A stretch of DNA of 64,000 nt from assembly GCA_005765155.1 (NCBI GenBank), contig VCCP01000004.1:558001-622000 (forward strand), read 5' to 3'. The DNA is from Zelopaecilomyces penicillatus (taxonomy: Eukaryota; Ascomycota; Sordariomycetes; Hypocreales; Pseudodiploosporaceae). This document shows positions 1 through 12,800 of the stretch, piece after piece (the first letter of the stretch is position 1; every line of letters begins with the position of its first letter). The position numbers were made by a program, and so were the translations under genes. The notes under the pieces are model-generated. The model was not told the DNA's origin, did no database searches, and was given only the letters and a program-made list of their open reading frames with translations.

Positions 1-308
1 GTTAAGTATTAGTATAGTGAATAATAGTAAATAATATAATAAAGTTAAAAGTATATTAATAACTATCTAAGCTATATCTAAAGAGTGAAAATTAATAGTA
101 TATATATATATTATAGACTTATTAGACTTATTAATATTTTCCCTTATAAGTCCTATAAGTTTATATATAAACTTAATAGACTCTTTACTTATTTAAAATA
201 TAAATCTAATAATCTAGTTTATTATTAATGTTTTATTAACTTAAGTATATACTGGTCTACTTATATAATTATATCCTATTTATATAACTATCTTATTAGG
301 TTATGATA
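1..308 (-). repeat. GYP-A left (3') LTR, truncated by window
   Basis: Matches 6900-7207 almost base for base, differing mainly by transitions. About 125 bp of the LTR must lie outside the window. It ends in TTATGATA, the RIPed form of the GYP-1 LTR end CGTGACA. Confidence 0.9.
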
Positions 309-619
309 TAATACTCTCTCTTTTATAGTTTTACCCTTAAGATTATTAGTTTCTTATTTCTTATATGATTATAGGTATAGTCTATTTTTTACTGTTTATC
401 TATTTATTAATAATATACCTTAAGGTATTTCTAAGGCCTATAGTTATTAAAAGATAGAGCAATGTATTACTTTTATAACTCTTATTAAAGATATTAGTAA
501 TATTATTATACTATATTCTTTCTATTTAAAGTATTATTTGATATATTAAATAATCAAAATATTATTATATTATATTAAATATATATATTATAATCGCTCT
601 TATAATAGCTTAGGAATAA

Positions 620-3600
620 CTATATCCTTAGGTATATTTTCCTATTTTGCTTGGTTCTATAGAATATAACCATTTTATCTAGTTATAAAGATTTTATTAA
701 AAAAGAATTAGATTAAAAAGGAGAAGAAGAAGATAGAGTAGTAACTTTAGATAATATAGGAGGTAGTATCTATTATAGTAGCTTAATTAAGTTATTTATA
801 TTATTAATATTAATCTATAATCTCTTAGGGTTATAAGATGATATAGCAGAGTCTTTAGTTATTGGATGATTTGGATAAAGTAGAGTAGATAGAGTTAGAG
901 GCTATAATTAAGGTTTAATTATTAGGGGATTTTAATATAATCGATTAGAACTTGGTTTTTTAGGATGCTTCTCTATCTTCTGGTGGTATTAGTGTATTAG
1001 GGGATAGTAATAGTTTAAATGATTAGGGGGTTTTTATAAGTTTTTCTTAGGTTTGAATCCTTTCTATTTAATTAGGTATTTCTTTTTTCTATTATTTAAT
1101 CTATAATCTATGATTTTTTTAACTTCCTATTCCTCTTTTATTATATATATTATAATATCTATATATTCTTTTATATTATCTAATACTTGGCTTAGTAAGG
1201 AGATATAAAATATAGGGTATAGTTATATATTCTTTAATAATAAAAGTTTATAGTTGATATTAGAAATAGCTTTCTTAACTTTAAAAGGCTTAAGTTTCTT
1301 AAAATCTAATTTATTACTTGGTTATATTATTATAATATTTAAGGAAATTTTGCTTAATATATAGTATAAAAGGTATATTATATCTCTCTCTTTAAAGATT
1401 AATCCCTTTAATCTTTATTAATTTATATAATATTTTATTCTATTATAGATGATTTGGAGTTATATATAGAGTTCTTTATATAATTATTATTTTTATATAA
1501 TATTAAGTATAGCTTTTTCTGATTTTAATTCTTCTTAATATAGTAGATAAAATACCTTTAATATAAATCTATAATTAATATATATTAGTATAAGTTATAT
1601 TGATTTAGAAATGGATGTATTATAGGCTAGTTATATAATTAATAGGTATTTTACCTAGTTATCTTAATAGTAATTAATATAAATATATAAGTATTCTTTA
1701 ATAATTTAATTAATCTATTCTATTTATCTATCTATCTATGGATGATAGGTAATATTAAGTTTGTATCTGGTCCTAAGATATCTTATTAATCCTTACTAAA
1801 ACTTAAAGATAAAGGTTATTCCTTTATTAAAGATAATCTCCTTTAGTAAGCTATATAAGCTTATTATTACTCTATTAAAGCTATAGGTAAGATCTTCTAT
1901 TAAGCTTGCTTTAAGGTAGGGTATAAAGTATAAGAACTTTATTAATCTTTCTATAATAATCTATATTAAATTATAGACTATTTTTATAAGAGATTCTATT
2001 AATAGGGATAGTTTAATAATAAAGTTAAATAATATTAATTCCTATAATTATATAGGTATTAATAGTGGTTATAGTTCTCTATATGGTTTATATCTTGCTA
2101 GCTTGGTTTGTTTATAAGTAATATAGTTATTTATAATCTTCTGGATTATTTATTATAATCCTTTGAATCTATAGTATCTTTATACTTGTTCTATAGTCTT
2201 TGTAATTCCTTAATGATTATAAATAAGGGATTTATATAATTCTTGTATAATGGTTTTCTAGAGTTCTTTAAATATCTAGAGTTTCTTATTATACTTATAG
2301 TATCTATCTTTTTATTTTATGCCTTTAGGTGCTTTTATTATATCTTCTAAGGAGTATACTTATTTGATTTGTTTTAAGATAGGGTTAGTTAATATAACTT
2401 GATATATAGTATTTAACTTTATTTATAGTATACTTGATTTGGTTATTTAGAAGATTTATCCCTTATAGTAAGGCTTTCTATTATTATAGTTGTTTTATCA
2501 GCTTAGAGTGTCTACTCTATTATTTTTAGATCCTTTATAATGGATGATTTTATAGTTATAGTCTATAAGGGTTTCTATATAGCAGATTTATTATATATTT
2601 AGCTTTTATATAATAATAAAGTAAGAGATATTTTTATAATTAATAAAAACCTTTATTTAATAATTGCTTTCTTATAAATAATATAAGAATTTATTAAAAG
2701 CCTTAATAATAGCTATAAATTCTTTATTATAGATTGGATAATTAAATTCTATTCTATAAAGTTTCTTAGAGTAGAAGGTAATAGATTATAGTCTATCTTT
2801 ATTATTTTATTATCTAATCTATACCCTAATAATATAGTTTAAAGCATTAGTTTCAAGTTCTATAGGTTTGTCTGGATTATATATTACTAATATAGGTTCT
2901 TTATAGATTTGTTTCTTAAGTTCTTTAAATATAGTATCTATATTAGGTTTTTATAAGAATTTATGATTTTTCTTAGTATATTTGATAAGTGGTATAGCTA
3001 TTTTATTATAGTTATAGATGAATTTTTAGTAGTAGTTAATAAAGCCTAAAAACTCTTATATATTTATAATGTTTTATAATATTAGCTAATTATATACTAT
3101 AGTGATTTTTGCTGGTTCTATTTGAATTTTATCTAATAAGAAGATATATCCTAGGAAGATAATTATTTATTTATAAAATTTATATTTTTCTGGTTTAATA
3201 AGAAGATTATTATCTTAAAGTAGTTATAATACCTTATAAATATATTCTTTATATTCTTCTTCTATTTAAGAGAAGATTAGGATATTATCTAGATAGACTA
3301 TTATAAAGATATCTAAATATTCTTAGAGAATATTATTAATTATATATTAGAATATTATAGGGGTATTAATTAAGTTAAAAGGTATTATTAGATACTTGAA
3401 AAGTCTAAACTTGATTCTGAAAGTGGTTTTCTATTTATTACCTTTCTTTATTTAAATTAAGTTATATACTCCTTTAAGGTCTAGGGTAATAAACCAGTTT
3501 ATTCTATATAATCGATTATATAGTTTATTAATTAATAGTAAGGGTATCCAGTCCTTAATTATAATTATATTTAATAATTAATAATTTATAATTAGTTATA

Positions 3601-4531
3601 GCTTACTATTCTTTTTTAATATAAATATAATAGGGTATTCTACTTTAGATATAGATGATTAGATATATCCTTTTTTAAGTATTTTATTAAGGTACTCTTA
3701 TAATGTTTTAAGTTCCTTGGTATTTAATATATAGATCTTAATAAAAATAGGCTTCTTTCTATCTATAATCTGAATTTTATAGTCCTATTGGTTATATAAG
3801 GGGAGCTTTATTTTAAGTTCTTTATAAAATAGTTTAATATACTTATAATATTCTTCTAATATAGGTATAAGTTGTTTTTTTATATTTAAGGATGATTTGT
3901 TTTTGGAGTATTCTTATAATTGCTTTATTATTATCCTAAGGGTGGTAATAACCTATTAGGTTTATTATTATTAACCATTATATTGTTTTTTAATATGATT
4001 TTCTAGTGGAAGGCCTTTCTTAATAGCTATAAAGTATACTTTCTTTGCTTTGCTTATTATTATTAGATCTTTATAGTCTTTTGGAGATAATATAATATTG
4101 CTCTATTATATCTGGCTTATCTTTTAATTGATCTATAGGTTATTATTAAATAATCAGGGATAGTCTAGTATAAGTTTATATTCTCTAGTATCTATTATAT
4201 TAAATATTGTATTGTCTTGATATCCTTGAACTTTGAATTAGAGATGATTAATCTCTTTATTGATCTATCCTTTATTATAGGTAAAGGTATTCCCTTCTAG
4301 GTTATATAAGGGGTATAGTTCTTTCTTATTATACTATAGTAGTTATATATGATTTATAGCTTTTAGTGATATATAATTGCTTATTACTCTACTATTTATT
4401 AAAGTATAAAAACAATGTCCTATAATCTATATTTCTATTATTAGTTTAAGCCTATTAATGTTTATTATATAGAGAGTCTTTTATAAGGGGTTATACTATA
4501 ACCCTCTTATAGGCGACTTTACTTGTTTTTT
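620..4531 (-). pseudogene. GYP-A pol remnant (protease, RT, RNase H, integrase, chromodomain)
   Basis: Aligns along its whole length with the GYP-1 pol at 18550-22461; the pol stop corresponds to 620-622. Many CAA/CAG to TAA/TAG and TGG to TAG/TAA changes remove any open frame. The A AAA AAC slippery heptamer survives at 4525-4531 because it offers few RIP targets. Remnants of the antisense Zn2Cys6 gene overlap its 3' end on the other strand (about 410-1025). Confidence 0.85.
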
Positions 4532-6720
4532 GAGTTTCTAGGATTATATTCTTTATATAGTCTATTATAATTTCTTCTGTTTAGGCCTTGGGTGATTATA
4601 TAATATAGAGTTTAATTAGCTTGACTTCCTTTATAGGTTTAGAAGTTGAATTCTTATTTATAGAGGTTCTTTATTTCCTTATATATATGTTTATTCTCTT
4701 CTGTATATTATCTGTATTAAGGTTTATTATAGTTGATTATTATTATAGCTTTATATTAAGTTCTTTTTAGGATATTATCTTCTAGTAGTTGTTTTTCATA
4801 CTATTATATTAGCTTCTATTATAAGTATATATTATATTTAAGATTGATATAATTATATAAGTCCTCCTTTTTATAATCTATGAGTTATAGTTCATTATAT
4901 CCTAATTCAAGCTTTTTCTATTTATAGATCTTATAATAAATGGATTTATAGTCTTTATTTTTAGCTTCTTATTTATATTCTTCTAGGGTCTTAGGGTATG
5001 GTTTGAATATACTAATTCCAAAAGGTGTAAAGTACTTGGCTTTATATTAGTTAATGAATTGATCTTCTATAAGGATATTCTTAATTCCTTATACTCTTAT
5101 ATAGTATAGGAAGAATTTATTCTAGATTTTTATTTTCTAATATTAAAAATAGAAGAAATCAATATATAATATCTAATTAATTTTATTATAGAAAATATAA
5201 TTAAGGTCTAGGAGTATATAATTATCTTTGTATTTACTATAATTGGTTTTTAATATAAAGGCTCTTTTAAGGTAATCTTTTAAGATAGGGATGCCTAGGC
5301 CTTCTTTTAATATCTATTTATAAATATATTTAATGATTATAAGTTAAAGGTTAACTCTATCTATATAGCTTAATACTTATATAAGTTTGATTATTACTTC
5401 CCTAAGGTATTTATAGGCAGTACTCTTAGATAGTAGATATAATATAATATAGTATTAAGTTATTCTAAGGGGTTCTTTATTCTTGGATTTTAAAGAGCTA
5501 GAGTCTAAGCTATTATTTATTATTTTATCTTTAATTAGAGTGTTTTCGTTATCTATGATAGGGATTATTTATTAATCTAGAATCTCTTTAAAGTATTCTT
5601 TTTTATCTATATCTATATTTAATTATTAATCCTATTATATAGTATTGGATTGAGTTAGTATAGTTTATAGTATTAGTGATTATTAGGGTATAAGGTGTTT
5701 ATAGTTTCTGGGTTATTCTTATCCCTACTCTCTTTATCCTATTATAGCTAGGGTTTATCTATTTATAATTATAGTATATATGCTTTATTATATATTAAGT
5801 ATTGGTTTCTAAGATTTCTTATCTTTCTTGGGTTATTTATATTACTAGGAGATATATCTATATCTATTATAGTTATAATATTAGACTTTTAATATATCTC
5901 TTTTCTAGGTTATATTAAGTTCTATTCTTCTAGGATTCTAGGTATATATATAAATAATAAGTTCTTCCCTATATCTGCCTTGATTAGACTGGTATTATAA
6001 TTTTTATCTAAAATCACTTTATCCTAATCCTTTGGTTTTCCTTTATTTATATTATATAAACTATCTATTATCAATCTTAATAGCTATTTTAATATACTTA
6101 GCTAAGTTTTTAGGTCTATCTTCTTTAAAGAGTTTATCCTTGATTTCTTCTTTAAGTCTATTATAGAAGTACTTTATTAGTGTATTATCTTTCTAAATGA
6201 TTTATAAGATAATCTATTTAAATTCTAAGGTATAGTTTAAGGCTAATCTATATTAGTATAATAGTTTGAGTTTTTTGATTATAGCTCTTTTCTTATCTAC
6301 TTACCTAAAGATTTCTTTAATTATATCTTTAAAGTTATTATATTTTTAAAAGATTTTTTTAGTTTTATTATCCTAATCTTTCTCCTCCTTATTTATATAA
6401 TCTCTTATAATAAGTTCAAACCATTTAAGGGCAGCCCTCTTTATATATCCTATAGTATATAGGATTTTTATAGATTCCTTTTATAACTAGTGAGGGTAGA
6501 ACTAATAATAAGCTTTGAGTTATATTAGGAATATTTAGAGTAATCTAGAATATCTAATAAAAGGTTCTAGCTTATAAGGTTTAATGATTTTGCTAAGGTC
6601 TTTCTGTTTGGCTTATAACTTAGCTTTAAGTTCTATATTCTTCTTATATAAAGCCTAAAGCTTAATAGTAAGTAAGGTAAGGGTTGGTTAAGTAGTATCT
6701 ATAATAATTGATTAAAGCAA
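4519..6720 (-). pseudogene. GYP-A gag remnant (type-2 gag)
   Basis: Its C-terminal half matches the GYP-1 gag (zinc knuckle and Cys/His repeat region), ending at the equivalent stop 4519-4521. Its N-terminal half does not follow GYP-1 but matches the gag of GYP-D and GYP-I, so it belongs to a second gag type. The start is not resolvable after RIP, so the right boundary is approximate. Non-coding today. Confidence 0.75.
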
Positions 6721-6774
6721 TTAGTGATATTGCTTAGGGTTATATAATAACCTATTGAATAAGAGTTATTAATA

Positions 6775-7207
6775 TATAATGTTTGATGAATTCCTAAGGG
6801 ATAAACCTAATAAAAGGGGTTTATATTGATAGATAAGTTAGAGTGTTCTAAGTAATAGGTCTGTTATATTGATAATAGATATAGAGTATTATAACCAGGG
6901 TTAAGTATTAGTATAGTAAGCGATAGTGAATAATATAATAAAGTTGAAAGTATATTAATAATTATCTAAGCTATATCTAAAGAGTGAAAATTGATAGTAT
7001 ATATATATATTATAGATTTATTAGATTTATTAATATTTTCCCTTATAAGTCCTATAAGTCTATGCATAGACTTGATAGATTCTTTACTTACTTAAGGTAT
7101 AAGTCTAATAATCTAGTTTATTATTAGGGTTCTATCAACCCAAGTATATACCGGTCTACTTATATGACTATATCTTATTTGTATGACCATCTTGTTGGGT
7201 TATGATA
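6775..7207 (-). repeat. GYP-A right (5') LTR, type 2
   Basis: 433 bp. Begins TATAATG, the RIPed TGTGACG, and ends GTTATGATA. R-U5 matches GYP-1, but the U3 between the TATA run and the outer end is unrelated to GYP-1 and matches GYP-C. The self-priming PBS motif lies just outside it as RIPed AGTTATTAAT (6763-6772). Confidence 0.88.
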
Positions 7208-9862
7208 TTCAGAGGGCTTAGTGAGGTCCTTATATATACTAGGGGGGGGGTTTAAAGGTGATTTTAACCGCTATTAAATAGCTATAATAGTGGTTAGAAG
7301 GCTTTATAAATTCAGGTATAGGCTTCTCTTTTTATTAAAGGAAGAAGCTATATTTAATAAAGTTTAGCAGTCTATAATAGGTTTAGTCTATTATAAATAG
7401 CTTCTCTTATAGAAGTATACCACTAGAAGTATAATACTTTACCCTACTCACTATATTTATATTTATATCAGGGATATATAGTGTATTTTTCAGCTTTAGA
7501 GTGCTATAAGTCCTGGGTTCAAGCCCTATAAGCACTATAAATACAGCTGTTCTAGATCCTTTTGGATAGATTAGACTGCCATTAGTTATTATAGGCCTTG
7601 GTTTCTTATTATAGGTACTATAACTAGTAAAGAGGGTTCTGTTATTAATAATATAGTATGTTAAGCCAGTATTGTATAGCAGGGCATTCTTTAGGTTAGT
7701 ATTATAGTGGGTATTATAAGCTGTTTCTTTAGGCTCTATAGCTTCTGAACCTTTTATATTAGATTCAGAATCAGAGCTCTAGGTATTAACTATAGTGTTC
7801 TAATCATCTATAGATAGATTATAAGTGCCTATTATAAAGGAAGCTTTATTAAGTTCCTTGCTATTAATAGTAGACTTCTTTATCTTTTTATTCTTCTAAA
7901 AAGGCTTATAAGGCTGTTTTTTAATGGATTTAAACGGTTTTTCCTTCTTTTTAAAGTCCTTATAGGTTTTTTTAGAAGGTTCCTTAGCTTCTCTAGCTCT
8001 ATAAAAGCTAGCTTTTATAATTAAAGAGCTTTTATCCTATAGCTCTTTTAGCAAGTCCACTATAAGGAACTGTAAATTCAAGGCATTAAGAGAGGTGCTA
8101 AGCACTATATGAATCCTAATATTATTCCTTTAGTGTTCAGCCTACTATAGAAAAGCTTCTTTTATAGCCTTTAGATACTGATTTATCTGATCTATAGGCT
8201 GTATAATAACTGAAGCTAACTATAGCCTAATGAGTCAGGTATTGAATTCACTATTAAATGCCTCTATAGAGCCTTTATAGCTGCTAAAGCTAAGCTTATA
8301 AAAGGTGCTATAGAGGGTTCTATACTATAAGGTAGCATTATAGTAGTATTACTTGTTTAGTATTTAATAAGCTTCTAGAGGCATTATAGCCTAACTTATA
8401 AAGGCTTATAGGTATTATAAGCAGCTGTTATAAAGTAATAGAAGCAAAATAGCCTGGTAATAATCACTAAGTTAACTGCTTATAATGGGTTTTAATAAAA
8501 AATTAGGTAATCCTAGTGCCTATAGCTAGATAGATAGGGCCTAAAGTTATTAATTATAATTATTAGGGCCTTTTAGCCTAAAAGCTTCTAGAAAGGCCTG
8601 TATTTTCTTAGATAGCTCCTTTAGAGCTAGATTATCTAGTGGATTAATAGACTGTATAGGCTGTGATAATAATTAAGGTAGCTGAAGTTAAGGTTATGGA
8701 GGTTCTTTAGCAGTCTTAGCAGCTATAACCGCTATAAATTAGCCCTATAGCTGTTATAATTGCTGTGTGAGCTCTTATATCTAAGATTGAAGAGCTTATA
8801 ATTCTAATAAATTCTCTTCTATTAAAAGGTCCTGATCTGACATTTCCAGGATCAGACTATTATAACTAGTAGTTATAGCAGTATAAAGGAAAAATAAGCT
8901 TCTAAAAATAAGCTTATAGCTATATAACAGTGTTATAAACAGCTGAAAGTGCCGGTTATAGCAGTGCTATAAGTGGCTGGGTCTTAGTAAAAGCCTTGAA
9001 AATAGCCAATTAGCTAGAGGGGGGGGTGACAGGTATAAGGGTTGCTTATTATATGCTAGCTATAATCAGGTTATAGTATAGCCAGTATAGTATCTTTGCT
9101 TAGTCAGCTGACTTCTATAGTCTTATATAGGCTTTTTATAAAGTTAATTAGTAATTCAAGTAATTAATTATATTTAGTATAGTTAATAAAGCTATGACCT
9201 ATAATTCTATAAATCTAAATTAGTAATCCATAAATCTAAAAGTGGGTTATGCTATAAGCTATAGGTCTGATATTTAACTCTTATATATGCAGTATTTTTT
9301 ATGACTTTTGATTAGTGGGAAATGTAGGTCTAACTGGTTAAAGGAGGGGCGAAAAATCTGATATATAAAGAGGTTGAATATAATAGAAAAAAAAGTCTTC
9401 TTTTTATAGTCTAGAATAACTATTCTTCTAGGCTTATAACCTATTATAATTTGCAGTATAAAGTTATAATTAAAGCTAGTAATAATAGTAATAGAAGAAA
9501 AATAGTGAATAGTTATCTAGAGTGAAGTCTATAAAAAAGAAGAAAGAAGTGATTAAATTACTAATATAGAAAAGAAAAAGAATATAATTAGAAATCCTTT
9601 TATCTTTTATATCTATCTAATTCTAAGATAATTTAGAATTATTTTAAGATATTCTAAATAACTATTTAGAATTATTAGATATTCCAAATACTAAAATAGA
9701 AAGTAAGCACTAGTCTATCTCTTTATAGGTTAAGCTATAAGGGCTTTATAAGCTTAGCTTATTAAGCTATATAGGTCTAGCTATTAGGCTATAATAGATT
9801 AAGCTACTAGACTATAGCAGGTTAGGCTGCTATATATAGAAAAAACCTATTTTATTTTAATA
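7208..9862 (-). mobile_element. COP-B: RIP-degraded Ty1/copia element, right half
   Basis: Collinear with COP-1 from about 35600 to 38301: protease region, gag, leader, 5' LTR. The left half was separated by the GYP-A insertion and lies outside the window. The gag ATG position is still ATG at 8841-8843, but the frame is full of stops. Asn stands where the protease catalytic Asp is expected (near 7667). Poly-G tracts are at 7242-7250 and in the leader near 9018. Right flank 9863-9867 TAAGG is the presumed target duplication in GYP-F. Confidence 0.88.
9442..9862 (-). repeat. COP-B right (5') LTR
   Basis: 421 bp, starting TATTATAATTTGCAG and ending ATTTTAATA. Same family as the 421-444 bp LTRs of COP-E, COP-G and COP-J, and distinguishable from the 475-bp COP-1 LTR by the middle section. 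Confidence 0.88.
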
Positions 9863-9867
9863 TAAGG

Positions 9868-12800
9868 GAATAAAATAAAATAATATAGATACTAAGGGAG
9901 ATAATAAAGATAGAAGAGGGTAATATATATAAAATACCTGTTTATAAAAGAGAGCTTTATAAGTATATAAGGGTTCGAATTAATAATCCTTTATAATTAT
10001 ATATAATCACTTAATTAAAGATATCTTTTATTATAAGCAGCTCTTCCTTTAAAGTATAGCTTTTTATTATATTTAATAATAATTTATAGCTGGTGAATAA
10101 TATATATTTTCATTTATATACTTTTTAGAGGGATTACCTTCTAGCTCCTATAACTTTTCCTCCTTTATCTTATAACTTAACTCTTTTAACTTTAGGATTA
10201 TTAATCTATCTCTTATTCTCTTTAGATTTTTAATATAAGTATTATTTAATTATAGAAACTGGTTAGAGTAATATTTATTCTTAGCTCTCTAATATTAGTT
10301 TTATTATAAATATAATTATTCTATATAGTATAATTACTTATAAAGTTATCTTATTATAGAATAGTTATATTAAGTTCTTTAATAGTATTAAACTATCTTC
10401 TATAATAAAAGTAATAGTAAGTTATAAAGCCTTTCTGGTTTAATACTATTTGATCTTTATAAATCAATACTAATCCTCTTTTCTATTTTTAGATTTAAAT
10501 AATATTTAAAGTATAGATTCTAAAGAGAGTGAATATAAGCTGGATGAATTGCCCTCTTTATTATAAGATATCCTTTACTATTAAGTTTATAAAAGATATA
10601 TCTAGCACTCTTATATAGCTAGCTAAAGGCTAAAGTCCTAAATAATACTTCTAAGAAGGCAATCTCTATAATACTCAAGAATATTCTATACTAAAGTCTA
10701 TTATAAAAACCCAAGCATCTTATCCTATATTTATATCAGCTAAAATAGAGTATATTTATAAGTATTTCTTTAATACCTTAATAAAATAGAAAGAGAGGAT
10801 CTACTCTTTATTTATTAATTATTATAGGGTTATTAATCTAATCCTATATTTCCATTATATATAATCCTTCTTAATCACTATTATAATCATTAAAAAGCAT
10901 ATTATATAACTATATCATTTATATATTTCAATCCTAGGTAAGTATAATAGATACTATTCGAATTGCAAATAGAATAGATATATAGACTATAGATAAAGAG
11001 AACTTTATAGCTATTAATCCAAGCTAGAGGATAAGGGAAAGCAAATAACTTTCTTAGGGAAGGACTAGACTAAAGAATCAAAGGGACCAGTCATTCCAGA
11101 TTTCTTAAATATATCTACTACTCCCTATCTATAGAAATATTAGCTATTAACTTTAAAGGTTAAGTATATAATAAAACAGAATATAGATAAGATAGTAAAG
11201 GAAAACCCTAATAGGATTTAATAAATATAAGCAGGATTAAATAATTCCTTAATTATTAGGATATAGATTTAATTTAAAAGGGATAGGATAAATTGATTTT
11301 AGAATAATAGTATTAATTATATAATTCAGATAGTTTAATACTAGTAAATAAATTAGCTTTTAAAGATATTAATTAATCTTTATAAAATAAAATAAATTAA
11401 TAAAAGAATATAATTAATTTAATATAATATTATAAAATATATATATAATAAAATAAGAAAGGGATTTATATAAGTGAGAAAGTTAAAGAAAGATAGTATT
11501 ATAGTATTAAAATGATTTATAAGAACTCCTGTTTTTAATAGGAATTCAATAAGTTTTTTAAAGTGAAAGAAAAGGTTTTAGATATATAAGTATAAGCTTT
11601 ATTTGATTCTAATTAATGCAGGTATAGGATAGATCTAAGAGTAGGTCTATACTTAAGGGTATAATAAAATCAGATTAATATAGATTAAGAAAAGATTATA
11701 AAGGAATAAGATTAATAGAGATTATTTAATTATTAATATAAGAATAGTTTAATTATTATAGTTAAGGTTTAAAAGTATTGATTATCTATTATGATTGGTT
11801 TAATATGGTTGGTTTGTGTATTAATAATGGAATATTATATATAAAGAATAAAATTTATTATATCTTTTAAGAAATATTATTAAGATCCTCCCTACTAAGG
11901 ATTTTTAAATAGAATTCAAGCTAGAAAATCCTTGGTTTAAGTATATAAGAAGTTATATATATATCTAAAGTAAGTATAATTAATATATACTCTTTTAATA
12001 TTAGGTTAGGCTAGGGATTATAACTTTAAACTAAGGTTTAATAGTTAATAGTAAGTCTAGGAAGTCTTCTTTAAGATTAGTATTAGAGTTAAAGTCTTAG
12101 GGTATTATTTAATCAATAGATAAATCAAAGTATATAAAGGAATCCAGTGATCCTAGCCCTCTCTTTTCCCTATATAGTTTTTATTTATCTTTGGGTCCAA
12201 AGAGCTATATATTAGTATCAGATATCTACCAGCCATACTTATTCTTAATAAACTTCTTTAAATGGTTTCTAGAATAGATCTTATCCAAGAGAATCCCATC
12301 TATTATATAAAGTATATACACTTTAATAATATCTGCTTATAAAGCAATCTAATATAGGCTATACTAATGCATTACTATCTTTATTATATAGGATTTATTC
12401 TACTTCTTAGGCATATTATATACAAGCACCAGATCATTTAATACTAGTTGATTATATTCCAATCAAAGCATATATTTATTAGTAGTATCCATTCTTATTA
12501 CTAGCTTCTTCTTAAAGTTGATTATCTTTTCTCTAGCCTTTATTATATCTTTTAATCTTCTTTCTAATATTTAGATATAAGACTTAAATAAGTCCTTAGT
12601 ATTAATAATAATATCTTAATTAATAAGCCTCTATATTAGGAATTTAACTTTAAATAGTAAGATAGGGTTATATTTATATATAAGATAAAAGATAGAGAAG
12701 CTATAGAATGATTTGATTATAGTTCTATCTATAAGAATAGCTGCTTTAAGGTATCTTATCTATTTAAAGTCCTCTTCTAACATCTTTACCATTATAAATA

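Larger units (their letters stand above)
1..7207 (-). mobile_element. GYP-A: RIP-degraded Ty3/gypsy chromovirus, left edge cut by window
   Basis: Collinear with the intact element GYP-1 but converted to TpA-rich sequence with stops in all frames. It consists of a partial left LTR (1-308), internal region (309-6774) and right LTR (6775-7207). It has the type-2 LTR (U3 without the GGATCACC-like array) and the type-2 gag. The base after the right LTR starts copia sequence (7208-7212 TTCAG, presumed target duplication; its partner lies outside the window), so GYP-A inserted into COP-B. Orientation is set by the LTR order and the gag/pol remnants. Not functional. Confidence 0.9.

Noticed and set aside
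7242..7250. Poly-G run considered as telomeric or quadruplex origin signal
   Set aside because: It is a homopolymer in the copia pol frame, without telomere-like periodicity.
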